Assembly (NCBI GenBank): GCA_949987705.1
Contig: OX465283.1
Location: forward strand, 157,433,850-157,497,849
From: Thereva unica
Lineage: Eukaryota; Arthropoda; Insecta; Diptera; Therevidae
DNA length: 64,000 nucleotides
Direction of reading: 5' to 3'
Shown here: positions 54,670-64,000 of the stretch, one piece after another
How the letters are laid out: each line of letters begins with the position of its first letter
Numbering within the stretch: position 1 is the stretch's first letter
Position numbers and translations under genes: made by a program
The notes under the pieces: model-generated
The model's input: only the letters and a program-made list of their open reading frames with translations
Databases searched by the model: none
What the model was told of the DNA's origin: nothing

Positions 54670-55175
54670 TACGCGATCTTTTGATGATCCCACGTAAGAG
54701 CATTGACAGAATCATTTCGATTGTTAAAGGAAACCGGCTAACATGCGGTCAGATTTAGAATTCCATAGAACACCTACTCCCGTAGCAGCATGGAAGAATA
54801 AGCCAGAGAAATAACAGCATTTGCTTTGCAGTTGTCCGGCTCTTACTACGATTAGACATCGTGTTTTTTAAACCTCTTTTTAGAAGGTCTTTGAGGCTTG
54901 AAATGGGAAATATGAACCGGTTTCTAAATATGATATTCTTTAAAAACAGTGAGAGAGCAGCGAAAATTGAGTCCCCATCCACGGTCATTGAACGAGGCTG
55001 TACCTTCACCTTTTTAAATAAGAACTTGTATACACAAAATGGTGTAACACAACCACAATTCCGGCTCCTGGTCTAGAGGGCCTATAGTTGGTGGTGTTTT
55101 GCCAGGGTTTCGATCTAGGAGAGAAATTATTTCTTCTTCTCCCCCTTGAAAGCTCTGAGTCTTAACACAATTAAA
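54670..55175. other. Unassigned sequence
   Basis: Two frames of 71-84 codons overlap on opposite strands, without recognised content. Confidence 0.3.
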
Positions 55176-55182
55176 TGAATCA

Positions 55183-55495
55183 CACCGCTGCCACCAATAT
55201 TTAGTGGTAAGAGTTTGCCTTATTTTTGACTTTGCGTGCTAGCTGATCTTTCAGGTTTTTTCAAAATTAAGCGAATTCCACCGCTGCCACCAATATTTTG
55301 TGATAAGGATTCCATTGATACTTATGTAAGCTAGCTTCTCTTTTTTATCTTTCTTGTCAAAATTTTATTAGATAGATAAAAGAGAGAACAGCTAGCACGC
55401 GTAATATTGGTAGCAGCGGTGGGATTCGCTTAGTTTTAAAATGTTAGAGACCCGAGAGATCAGCTGGTACGCATTAGAGCACCAGTAAGGCAAAT
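55183..55495. repeat. Inverted-repeat cluster with leader-like motifs
   Basis: The motif CCGCTGCCACCAATATT occurs at 55191 and 55281 on this strand, and its complement, with TAGC for TGGC, at about 55405-55425. The arm 55238-55300 (CGTGCTAGCTGATCTTTCAG ... AAGCGAATTCCACCGCTGCC) pairs with 55408-55483. An inner pair GCTAGCTTCTCTTTTTTATC / AGATAAAAGAGAGAACAGCT nests inside. The leader of the putative LTR element is thus duplicated head to head. Confidence 0.75.
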
Positions 55496-55502
55496 CCTTA
55501 AC

Positions 55503-55574
55503 GTCAGAACGACTTTTCCTTATCCTGTGACCATGAAGAACGTTCCTCACAGGATAAGGAAAAGTCGTTCTGAC
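55503..55574. repeat. Perfect 28-bp hairpin
   Basis: GTCAGAACGACTTTTCCTTA TCCTGTGA (55503-55530) is followed by a 16-base loop and then its exact reverse complement (55547-55574). No mismatch is present in either arm, while neighbouring repeats are diverged, so it is probably young or maintained. Confidence 0.95.
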
Positions 55575-55609
55575 ATTAGTTTACAAGGAACATCCTTAGG
55601 CATTCTTTT

Positions 55610-55805
55610 ATTCAGTTATTCAAATCCTTAACACAAAATATTGGTGGCAGCGGTGGGATTCGTTTAATTGCGTATAAACCTAATGCTTTCAAGAGGATCA
55701 ATAATTGTTCTACTACATCAAAACTCTGACGAAACGTAACAACTTTAAACCCTCCATGTTAGAAACTGCATCCCACTCGACAAGGTATTCCCAGGTTTCC
55801 CCAGC
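55610..55805 (+). repeat. LTR-retroelement-like leader, copy 2
   Basis: CAAATCCTTAACACAAAATA is followed by TTGGTGGCAGCGGTGGGATT, CGTTTAATTGCGTATAAACC, and then CATCCCACTCGACAAGGTAT with TCCCAGGTTTCCCCAGCACC. The order is the same as at 50.3-50.5 kb. It might be an untranslated leader between an LTR and gag. No gag or pol was found here. Confidence 0.5.
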
Positions 55806-55809
55806 ACCC

Positions 55810-57190
55810 AACACAACGACGAATTGGCAGCATATATTGTGATATTGAACGTTACATAACTTTATATGTTCTATAGGACTGAGGGGTTAAATAGCAACGC
55901 AAGAGATTGGCTTGAAGACTGGCATGTCTGAAGTCGTCCACTATGTGATTGACAGAATTGCTGACTTCAAGCCTGTTGCTATATGGGGCCGATTGGATTG
56001 AGGATATAGACCAATTATTGCGAAAGTATGAAAAAAAAATAAAGCTGCGTTGGAGCTGCTTAACATCGCGATCCATTAATCGCTAAATTCTTTACCGAAT
56101 TAGCTCTACGTATGGGATAATCAATAGATAAGTATATCGGAAGATAAGTGATGACGTCTTATTTTATGTTTCGAGGCAGATGGAGCAGCGAGTCATTCAA
56201 ACGCATTATGATTCCATGCGTCAACTAGGATCTAATACATTTTTTAAAGTGGGAAACCCAAGCTTAGGAATCACCCTTTGTACCACCAGTCTGTCATGTC
56301 TTCCAGGTCAAGATGCAATATCCAGTAGTAAGATTACTTTGAAAGATAGAATAAGATAGCGATGCTGATAAAATATAGCAGGTGGCGATAAAAAGCTGCA
56401 AACACTTAATGAAATGGGTATATTTTTCGCCAAACTTTGGAAAGGTAGCAGAGTTTCCTACATACTTCTTCAGTTTTTTGTTGCAGTAAGGCTGAAATAT
56501 GGTGTCTAGGCAGACGTTGATACATATCCAGCGTTATAAAGCTGCAAGAAATTTTTTAAGGCGTTTACGATCCGTTTCACACCAGTCATTAACCGAGAAA
56601 TGTCAGAATCACTACTGCCCGACAAAAGTCTTCGCCTTCGTAATAGCATTTGTGCTGGAGTATTACAACGTCCAAGGAACTATAACTCGTAATCGGGGGA
56701 ACTCGAAGGGATTATGGATTGTGGGCAGCGAATGTTCACTAGATCGGAGGTTCGACCTTCCTAAGGTGACCACGCTACTACTGTACTTTGGTTGTGGATA
56801 CTTAATGTGGAACCAAAAAACTGATTCTGTAACGAATATATTGAAGATCAGGCAAAATCGCTGAAGACTAAGAAGCCATATGTCGCAATATTCGCTTCGA
56901 ACAACATGAAGGGTTGGAGTGTTCTGTCATCAGATATGAAGGATTACGACTCGGTCGAGGACGTCCAGAAGGTAGCTGAGCTGTCGACCTTGATCAAAAG
57001 CGATAAAATAGATATTTTTGTGAGTAAAGACCGGGTGCGCTAGTTCGTCATATTATAGAAAAGTGAAATGTGAGATACTATAGGACATCATTTTACATCT
57101 TAGTATTCAGCAAAGTACTTCGAACGACATGCACCATCGTTTCAGGTAGGCTTTTCATGAATATTCGAAAGCGTTATACAAAAATTTACT
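55810..57190. other. Unassigned sequence
   Basis: A frame of 121 codons (56499-56864) encodes a Cys/Tyr-containing peptide that I do not recognise. A phrase shared with 3.23 kb lies at about 56260-56292. No other structure was noticed. Confidence 0.3.
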
Positions 57191-57193
57191 CTC

Positions 57194-57372
57194 AAGCCGC
57201 GTTTACATCCCAAAGTCAAAGCGAAAGTGCACTTTGAAGCTCTTTTATCGCACGAAAATTTGTATGCCGTTCTGAAACTTTCGTGCAACATAGAAAAAGG
57301 CATACAAATTGCTGTACGTTAAAAAAGCTTCAAAGTGCACTTTCGCGTTGACTTTAGAATGTAAACGCGGCT
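57194..57372. mobile_element. Foldback MITE (179 bp)
   Basis: AAGCCGCGTTTACATCCCAA at the left and, inverted, AAGCCGCGTTTACATTCTAA at the right begin a pairing that continues through GCGAAAGTGCACTTTGAAGC and TTTGTATGCC almost to the centre. The element is an essentially complete hairpin. No coding capacity. Confidence 0.88.
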
Positions 57373-57399
57373 TAATTGTTGTAGCTTGAGTTATAAGTG

Positions 57400-58375
57400 C
57401 AGTCACAACACCGTTAATATTCATTAAACCTTGCTCAATAAAATTATTAGTGTCGAGCACTAGTTGCTGAATCAGAAAGTTCAATCAATGCAACAAATAT
57501 TGATATTATAATAAAATATAATAATCACTATAAAATGGCACAAAAAATTGTCTCTTATCATGACTCTCCACAACGAAACTTGATAATGACGGCCAACAGT
57601 TTTCGATTTATCAACAACAGAAACAACAACAAAATGGACTTTAATTGACTTTAATTTTGTTTTTAACGATGTCGACTGCAATAAAATTACCATCGTTAAT
57701 AAATCAAACTTCGCAAGTAATTATTTTTTGATTAAGTTGTTCAATCAATCAAATTTAAATGTGAAAGGGTGGTGAGGGTGGGGGTAAGGGGTACCTATTT
57801 TATTGCCATTTTTATCAACGCTTTTCACCTTTGCATCAATTTTATGATAATTTAATTGTAATTATTTTCCCGTATTTTTACGCTATTAAAAGCTATATTT
57901 AATTTTGTTTTGATTTTCTTAATTATAATTCTCCCATAATTAAGCTAAAATTAAGTAACAAACATATACACAAACATAACCTTATGGACTTACGTAAAAA
58001 CTTATCTCGAATATTCATAATTTTTTTTTCTTGTGTTTTTTTTTTGTTTTTTCTTAATATAATTTTATAAATTTTTTTCTCTTATTGATTTTTAATTAAT
58101 TAACTATCTGACGGTGTAATTGATGTGATGTATGGCAGCTGTAACAACAGTGCTGATGAAAACAGCTGGTAATGTACCTGTAGTACTCCTAAGTATTGAG
58201 GTTAAGTTTCGCCAAACGTCTTTGAGTCTAGATGCATTTGATGATGTCACTGAAAAGAAAAGGGAGCGAGAGTCAGAATTCAAGTTAACTGCAAGTTAAT
58301 CTTAGTCGTATACATTTTTTCCTTATAAACTCTTTACACATATACATATGTATTTTTCTGCTTCAATTAAGGAGA
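57400..58375. other. AT-rich unassigned sequence
   Basis: Contains poly-T runs and a G-rich patch (GGTGGTGAGGGTGGGGGTAA near 57770). No gene or element was recognised. Confidence 0.35.
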
Positions 58376-58382
58376 ATTTAAC

Positions 58383-58507
58383 GCCGTTTACATCCCAAAC
58401 GCAAAGTCGAAATACAAATTAGAGCTCTTTTATTGTATAGAAGTTTGTATGCTTCCCTGTCTTGTCCAATTTGCGTTTCCAATTTCAATTTGAAATGTAA
58501 ACGGGCC
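58383..58507. mobile_element. Small MITE related to the 57.2-kb foldback element
   Basis: GCCGTTTACATCCCAAACGC at the left and, inverted, GGCCCGTTTACATTTCAAAT at the right share the GTTTACATYYCAAA core with the element at 57194. TTTA occurs next to both ends at slightly different offsets, so a TTTA duplication is possible. Inside, GAGCTCTTTTATTG and TTTGTATGC match the 57.2-kb element. Confidence 0.72.
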
Positions 58508-58637
58508 TTTATACGTTTGAATTTATATCCCATGTAAGTTACAGTTTGTTATCTGTCCTAGGGATGAAAACCTACTTTTGTCATTAATAGTAGAAAGGAC
58601 GTGTTAGAACTCACAGTTACTAGCAGTTACTTCACAG

Positions 58638-58915
58638 GCCTTGGTAGTCTAGGGGTAAGGCGCCTGACTACCATCCCAGAGGTCCCTGGTTCGAATCCCG
58701 GCCAGCCCCAGTTTCCTTTTTCCCACAAACATAACTTCCCTTCTTTCTTCTTCCCTCTTTACATTCCCGATTCCTCCTTTCATAGCCTTCCTTAGCCCAT
58801 CCCCGCTCCACCAGATAGGACTAGTTGCTGGAGAAGGTGGAAGTAGTGGAAGAGGCGCGACTTCCTCAGAAATTGTCCACTACAATTAAGGCAGAAAGAA
58901 GCTGTAAAATATGAA
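58638..58915 (+). mobile_element. tRNA-derived SINE
   Basis: The head (58638-58710) has a perfect A box, TAGTCTAGGGG at 58645, and a perfect B box, GGTTCGAATCC at 58688, spaced as in a pol III internal promoter. The acceptor arms do not pair well, and the head is followed by an unrelated body with CCACCAGATAGGACTAGTTG, so a functional tRNA is unlikely. A second, degraded head is at 37845-37912. The 3' end near 58915 is a guess, because no poly-A and no TSD were resolved. Confidence 0.72.
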
Positions 58916-59045
58916 TTAAGGGAGAAAAGTCCCAGATGAAGCAGTAGTTTGATAACAATACGTCCAGTCTAGTGTTGTAATCCTAGACTTTTTATAGTAG
59001 ACATCAAAGCCCACGGGTCATGGTGACTAGCCTACAAGCCTTGTA

Positions 59046-59165
59046 CCCGTTCATGACTAGGTTCAACCTAGGTTCAACCCAGTCATAAACGGGGGTTGGG
59101 TTGAAACTCCTCTCAACCCAACTCAGCTCTCCTACGGGGGTCGAGTTCATATTTCGCAGAAGTAT
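59046..59165 (+). mobile_element. Partial copy of the CCCCGTTCATGACTAG MITE
   Basis: CCCGTTCATGACTAGGTTCA follows TA. An inverted terminus, AGTCATAAACGGGGG, occurs only about 50 bp further, then ACTCAACCC-type interior continues to about 59165. It looks like a rearranged copy of the element at 45615. Confidence 0.65.
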
Positions 59166-59169
59166 TGAC

Positions 59170-60065
59170 ATTTATCTAGATGCTAAAAATTTGGTCCAGG
59201 ATGATTCGAGATGCCACCAATGCCAGTAATTTGTACTGAACTGTAAATTGCACAAAGCCAGTAATTTGTATTTGACTGGAGGTTCCCCTCTTTAATATTG
59301 GATTATATGATATTTTAAAGCATGCTAGTTTTTGAAGATTAGCTTAGTACTTAGATAGGGTTTAGTATCACTACAGATACCCTACAATGATCATATCTAC
59401 GAACGCTATCGCTGAAAATGAGGTGAAAAGAGTAAGGCTCGGATGTGGTGGGCAAGACAAGTGATTGGTATCAATGAAACCGCACTTTCTACCAGTCTTT
59501 TGCGATTATCTTGTAACTGAATTGTTCTTATAATACCTTATAATTTTCCAGGTAATTTTGAAAAGCGACAAATTTTATAAAACCTTGAGTTAATCTATAC
59601 TACAACATTGATTACCATATCAGTCACAATAGATTGATTAATCGATATGCCAAAAAATCTCCAAAGTCGGCATTACTCACTTCTCAAATGCGAGTCTCAC
59701 GCAATCGAAAAAATCATTTTGTTAGCGTTTCCAGCAAAATTGAAATTAATTTTGGCGTGGTAACATCCTTTTAATAACCACAAAGAACGTACCTAATTGC
59801 ACGTCTTCGCCGCGATTTGGCCGACATGAAGCTAATTTGTCCATTACCTACCAATATTCGTTTTCATTGAATTTTTCCATCTAATTTCATTGCGTGACAC
59901 TTTGTTTATCGCACAATATTAAAGGCAGCATTTTCTGGGAAATTTCCGGAAGCAAGCGTGAGGTAAGTGATTATGGGCTTTTCTTTTATACATAGGTAAT
60001 TTTACAATTAGGAAAATTGATTTTGGGAAATTCAAACGGAATGAATATTGTTAGAAGGAAAGTTG
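59170..60065. other. Unassigned sequence
   Basis: Contains a short direct repeat (GCCAGTAATTTGTA at about 59222 and 59257). No gene or element was recognised. Confidence 0.3.
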
Positions 60066-60089
60066 AATTTGGAATGTGGAAATCGTCGT

Positions 60090-60306
60090 TGTGGTTGAGA
60101 TGAAATGCTTTCAGAGCAGAACATTCACAGAGAATATGTGTGGAAGTATCGTCGCTTTCCATGTAGAGTCGTTATTCGTTCTCTTGAGATAGTCCTAGGT
60201 TGTGGAGGTGATACCGGAGCCCTACCTGGCCAGTCAGATACCCTCTGTTTGAAGTGATGATACGTCTTACGGCAAAGGGTCTTATAAGATCTTTAGAATG
60301 TCTAGT
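60090..60306 (-). pseudogene. LINE ORF2 C-terminus
   Basis: The minus strand reads TRHSKDLIRPFAVRRIITSN, RGYLTGQVGLRYHLHNLGLS and, after a stop, HILCECSALKAF. This is the C-terminal zinc-knuckle-like region of RNase H-bearing LINE ORF2 proteins (LTGH..L..HL..LG......C..E.ET..HILCECPAL). It is separated from its own RNase H domain (61847-62364) by element B. Confidence 0.85.
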
Positions 60307-60310
60307 GATT

Positions 60311-61842
60311 CACGGCTCGTCTGAACTCGGTCTAACCCAAAAGTTTTGGCACTTCTAATTTTATTGCGGCAAAGCTTCAATGAAACTTTCAGAACCTCAT
60401 AAAAACTAAAAAGAAAAAAAAGTGTCGAGCTATTTTTGATTGCGATCGTTTTTTCAAAAACAATAAAAAACTTTAGGCGATTTTTGCGATTTATCGACCC
60501 CCCCCCCCCCGCTGGTGAGATATCGTGAGATTTGGCTCGACTCTCTCCCCATCTAATCACTAGTGAGGTTTTTCAAATTTTAAAAAATCCCTAGTATTTA
60601 CATAACCACAGCAAATCGGGCCGGTCGTGTGCAAGATTTTATTTGAGATAACTGATAATTTAGACTTCTTCGTCTTCTTCTTTCTTTAACCGCTCTACAA
60701 CCGGGATCCGGTCCTGGCCGATTCATTATGCTAAAATTCAGCGTATGCCTTCCTGTGTTTCAATATTCTAAAGGCCTTTTCGCGAGTCAGTTCTACTTGG
60801 GGTTCGTACGCTGCAGTATTCGCGGGGTGGCGCGTTTGGCTTGCCGTTGGCGGCTTAGCAATCACGGGGCTACTATGCTACTTTTCTTACATATCTTAAG
60901 GCTCCAATTTACACATAAGACGCCGGCAGGCCATGGCCTGAAAGTTTTCGCCTTGAGGCCAAACATTACCACACGTGCGCCTGCCGCCAACTGTATGGGG
61001 CCTGCAGTCCAAGAAAACTGACAAAAATCTTTATGTGTTTGGGCATTTATCGTCAGTTCGTGCCTGAAGATCTAAACTTCTATTCACTCTCAAGCCGTGA
61101 AAATACGGCACGAACTCACGCCGTATCCACATGGAAAGGAAATCAAGGCGCGAAAACCATCCGCACTCGGGTTCGCGTGTGTTCACGGCGTGAGTCTGGA
61201 GCCGCCTTGAAGTTTTCGTTAAGGGCATTAACATTTTTGCACTTGAATTAATAACCTGCTATACTAAGCTGTCGTCTTCGCATGTGTGTCTGTAGGAAAT
61301 CATGACTTCACCTGCATGCCACGGCCTGTCAGGTGGATACCTGAAGTATCATCCCTCAGTCAAAATAAGTAATCTGTGGCCTTCATCGGCCCGTGCCGGC
61401 CGACCTGGCCTGTAAGTGAATGAGGGTCTTTAGTGGAGAAACATGTTTTACTTAATTTAGCCTAGTGTTCTCGCAATTTTACACTGTTTCTGAAAAAAAA
61501 AGTTACGTGATATTTGCCGAGACCCCTTCTCCCCCACGTGAGATTGAGTGAGATTAGGCTCGACCCCCTCCCCCAAAATGCCGCACATAATTAATGGACA
61601 ACCCTTTAGCAATTATTTTTTACAAAATATGAACAAAAATTTTAAACTTACATTAACTTATGAAGTGTAAATAAACAAGAGATTTAACGGGTTTCTTTTC
61701 TTTTTCGAACAAACGCTCGCAATCGAAAATAGCTCGACATATTTTTTTCTTTTTAGTTTTTTTGAGTTTCTGAAAGTTTAATTTAAGGGTTGCCGCAATT
61801 AAACCAGAACTTTTGGGTTAGACTGAGTTCAGGCGAACCGTG
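60311..61842. mobile_element. Element B, complete copy with GATT TSD (1532 bp)
   Basis: GATT lies directly outside both ends (60307-60310 and 61843-61846). The left terminus CACGGCTCGTCTGAACTCGG and the inverted right terminus CACGGTTCGCCTGAACTCAG begin a long TIR of about 150 bp (TAACCCAAAAGTTTTGGC, GCGGCAA, ACTAAAAAGAAAAAAA, GTCGAGCTATTTTYGATTGC). A further GGGTCGAG-type segment is also present on both sides. A MITE-A is nested at 60900-61426. No transposase was recognised. The insertion splits a LINE ORF2 between the RNase H and C-terminal motifs. Confidence 0.88.
60900..61426 (-). mobile_element. MITE-A nested in element B
   Basis: The ends are GGCTCCAATTTACACATA and, inverted, CCCTCATTCACTTACA. 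It is nearly identical in inverted orientation to 15849-16336, including the extra palindromic block (GACTCACGCCGTGAACACAC ... CACGGC). Because the flanks also match, the two were copied together as part of element B. Confidence 0.85.
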
Positions 61843-61846
61843 GATT

Positions 61847-62364
61847 CCCAATAGCCCACTCCTCTATCAGGGACTTGAAGGTGGACCATGACTTGTAACA
61901 GAAGGGTTCTGGGCTCTGGAGCTACGTCTCAGCCCCTCGCTCGCCAGGCTGACCGCAGCCTCATTTCCCTCAATAACCCAGTGTCCGGGGACCCAACAAA
62001 GCGAGACCTTATTTCCTCTGGTGAGGCCTTGGAGTACTTCAAAACACCCTGCAACTATTTTGGAGGAAACTGTTAAGAGTGCCGTGATCCTTGATGGCAT
62101 CTTGACTAACAGAAAAGACTTGGTTGGCGCCTTTTAAACCTTTCTCAAGGTTGAGCCTAGCGTAGGTTTCAATGACTTGTATTTCAGTCTGGAAAACAGA
62201 GGGCCAATTACCCATTGCAATCGAGACTTTAGAGTTGGGTCCTGCCCGACCAGCCCCTGTACCATGCCCCATCTTTGACCCGTCTGGATCCCCAGATACA
62301 TATATGTAGCTGAGTCTGAGTACTCAACTGCGGTACCCTGGTCACAAATAGGACCTAGGCTCAC
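61847..62364 (-). pseudogene. LINE RNase H domain
   Basis: In three overlapping minus-strand frames: SGDPDGSKMGHGTGAG (motif YxDGSK), WPSVFQTEIQVIETYARLNL (SVFQAE..AIE.CA), VSQDAIKDHGTLNS (DSQAAIKAL) and then VSLCWVPGHWVIEGNEAA (WVPGHxGIxGNExAD). All landmarks of LINE RNase H are present in order, with frameshifts between them. It decays at the element B junction, beyond which the C-terminus continues at 60306. Upstream (higher coordinates) RT parts follow after a 300-bp AT-rich gap. Confidence 0.92.
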
Positions 62365-62379
62365 TTTGTAACTGTAGGG

Positions 62380-62670
62380 ACATCGTCCTACTACTTCCGG
62401 TCGTACTTAGTCAAGGAGACTTGTTACAAAAAACGCAGTCGACCGAGGCTAAGTAAGAAAAAAATAAATTAAAAAACTTTTGACGTTAAAAAATAAAAAT
62501 CTTAACAGTTGTCAACGAGTTATAAATATAAAACGACTTTAACGTAAAAAAGAGTAAAATAACCAACGTGTCAATTAATAAGTAAAAAATAAAATAAATG
62601 TTAAATTATACAAACTGAATGGAAAGTGTAAAGTGTGTATTCCAATAAAAATATATGTACTTATAAAGTT
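62380..62670. other. AT-rich block interrupting the LINE, nature unclear
   Basis: The stretch from about TGTAGGGACATCGTCC to CCAATAAAAATATATG has no LINE similarity and sits between the RNase H and RT remnants. It is AT-rich, starts with TGT and has an AATAAA signal, which would suit a solo LTR. No matching CA end or TSD was found, so I leave it unresolved. Confidence 0.3.
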
Positions 62671-62675
62671 ATTAA

Positions 62676-63422
62676 TCAAGACGAGACTTTTATTGCGAAG
62701 CGAAAGCTATTAGGAAGCTTAACTCCTAAATAACTTTTGGAGAAAGATACCAGAGCAGCCTTATTTGGATTGATTGACAGACCCTCCGTATTACACCATT
62801 TCTCACCTTCTCGAAGTGCTGTTCTCATGATCTCTGTAATGGTCAAGTCAAACTTCAAAAGACAATGTTGGTAACATCATAGCATAGCCGATGACATCGT
62901 AACCAGATTTATATAGTTTGGTCAAAAGTTCATCGTCGTCTAAAGGCGTCTAAAGAGACAGATCAAGCTGTCGAGAATCAGATCGAGGGACTTTTGAAGG
63001 AGCGTCGGCAAAACACCATTCCCTCTCGGAGATTTATACGGTTAAAAAGAGGCCACTGCCCATTTAACCTTGTCACGGTACCCTAGTAAGACTCAGGGAA
63101 TAACGGTTTGGGAAGGTCCTATGACTACTCCGAGCATCCAAAAGATAAGCGGCCTGGAGGATTGACCCTGGAAAGTGCTAGCTAAGCAGGTACCTGAAAG
63201 TTTTTACATGGTTAGAGGTGTAGGAGCCAGCCTTCTTTTAACAAGATGCGCTCCGTTGAATAAGTCTTTAGAAAGTAGCTTTTGCAGTCTAGTCACCTCT
63301 GGTAGAATCTGCAGGCTCTCACAATGTTTCGTCCAGGCTATCCTATTGGAAGGTCTCAGCTCCTTGTTATGAGCTGTTAGCTTGAACCTATATTCGGCCC
63401 AATGTCCCACATGTCCTTGCAA
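62676..63422 (-). pseudogene. LINE ORF2: linker to RT remnant
   Basis: From 63422 down the minus strand gives LRPSNRIAWTKHCESLQILP, EVTRLQKLLSKD (the basic linker ...AKRxSWxxFCxxI......RLxKxLSK between EN and RT), then broken fingers, then LYKSGYDVIGYA followed by a one-base deletion in what would be the YADD codons. It ends with EIMRTALREGEKWCNTEGLS and INPNKAALVSFSK (thumb). The RT palm is mostly missing or scrambled. Together with 61847-62364 and 60090-60306 this is one decayed minus-strand LINE ORF2. Confidence 0.88.
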
Positions 63423-63429
63423 CTAATCT

Positions 63430-63670
63430 GTCGTTCCACCAGGGCATTTTACCCGACGACTGAAATGCTAAGCGACAATGTTGCTTTCATGCGATCGCGG
63501 GAGTTAATAAATACATTTTATGTCCTATTATGGTCAATTGTAAATCAAGGTTTATGGTGACAGTGGTCTCACAGCAAAGTACGTGTAACTTTGCTAAATA
63601 AGCACGTCAAACTAGGCCTATTATAGTTCCGGCTTATGTTTCGACGCAACTGAACCATAATAATTAAGCC
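63430..63670. other. Unassigned sequence
   Basis: Nothing recognised. Confidence 0.3.
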
Positions 63671-63674
63671 AACT

Positions 63675-63850
63675 GACGAATCCCACCGCTGCCACCAATA
63701 TTGCCTTATTGCTGGACTTATGCGTGGTAGCTTTTTGTCATAGTAGAAGGAGATCAGTACATCAGTAAACTGCGTGGCCGCATTCTCAATTTCGCACACT
63801 GAGCTGATAAAAGCGGCAAGATCTGACTTCGAGGCCACTCTTATTTTCAC
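63675..63850 (-). repeat. LTR-retroelement-like leader motif, minus strand
   Basis: GACGAATCCCACCGCTGCCA CCAATATTGCCTTATTG is the reverse complement of the leader motif at 50.3 and 55.6 kb. Upstream on the minus strand, a frame of 93 codons (63569-63850) starts MKIRVASKSDLAAFISSVCE and runs into the motif. The peptide is not recognised, though its position next to the motif suggests retroelement origin. Confidence 0.45.
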
Positions 63851-64000
63851 TCGAGGGAAGAGGCCACACTTTGTAAGTCAATGGCCGTTACAATGACACA
63901 GAAGGCAGGAGTCGAATAGGACTCTACAGAATATTCACGGTAGCAAAAATCTGATGGGTTGCGTGAAAGTGCTGCTGTTGACAGACTTTACCTGTCATAC

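Noticed and set aside
58638..58710. Functional tRNA gene
   Set aside because: The A and B boxes are good, but the acceptor arms do not pair convincingly and the sequence continues into a SINE body, so it is called a SINE head.
62380..62670. Solo LTR
   Set aside because: It starts with TGT and has AATAAA, but no CA end and no flanking duplication could be found.
1..64000. CRISPR array, bacterial operon or phage region
   Set aside because: Repeats are dispersed or tandem without spacers, no Shine-Dalgarno-linked gene runs exist, and the content is eukaryotic mobile elements.

Overview
The window looks like gene-poor nuclear DNA from an insect, most likely a dipteran with a large, repeat-rich genome. 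This rests on AT-rich sequence full of decayed non-LTR retrotransposons (EN, RT, RNase H and DUF4780 ORF1 remnants), a mariner transposase fragment, hAT- and Harbinger-type miniature elements with target-site duplications (TSDs), Helitron-like ends and a tRNA-derived SINE. The species is an inference. I found no convincing host protein-coding exon, rRNA gene or functional tRNA gene. Almost every recognisable peptide belongs to a broken mobile element, and most open frames are short chance frames.

Layout. 0-9 kb: a LINE remnant with a DUF4780 ORF1 (1.2-3.1 kb), a MITE (4.15-4.6), a 9-bp satellite (5.6), a Helitron-like start followed by a 117-bp tandem array (6.6-7.5) and an unrecognised frame (8.3-8.7). 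9-17 kb: a GC-rich MITE family, here called MITE-A, carrying a nested deleted mariner (9.25-10.07); a Helitron-like element obeying the A|TC...CTAG|T rule (11.9-12.4); LINE RNase H and RT pieces (13.0, 15.0-15.4); and an element, here called element B, holding another MITE-A (15.4-16.4). 17-20 kb is mostly unassigned. 20-24 kb: a LINE remnant carrying a hAT MITE with TSD CTCTAGAC, then a second LINE remnant carrying a 1.13-kb Harbinger-like MITE with TSD TTA.

25-38 kb: MITE-A, a LINE EN fragment, hairpin repeats, a 1.95-kb hAT-type element with TSD AGTCCTTG (27.46-29.4), three further MITEs (32.4, 33.7, 34.3) and LINE RT remnants (33.3, 36.1-37.2). 37-46 kb: a local cluster of MITEs sharing the end CGCCCGTTGTAAG, a tRNA-like SINE head and a long block that looks unique (43.6-45.6). 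45.9-48.4 kb is one minus-strand LINE, ORF1 then EN then RT, whose EN domain is split by a Harbinger-like MITE. Removing the MITE and one TSD copy restores the reading frame. 50-58 kb: leader-like sequences containing TGGTGGCAGCGGTGGGATTC in both orientations, a perfect 28-bp hairpin, other palindromic elements and a LINE RNase H domain. 58.6 kb has the best tRNA-derived SINE. 60-63.4 kb is a minus-strand LINE ORF2 split by a 1.5-kb element B with a 4-bp TSD (GATT), which itself contains a MITE-A.

The sequences do not form a pathway. They record layered insertions: LINEs are hit by DNA transposons, and those are hit by other DNA transposons. The most informative observations are the exact TSDs, the in-frame footprint in the EN domain, the long-TIR element with a GATT duplication, the tandem arrays next to Helitron-like ends and the palindrome cluster at 55.2-55.7 kb.
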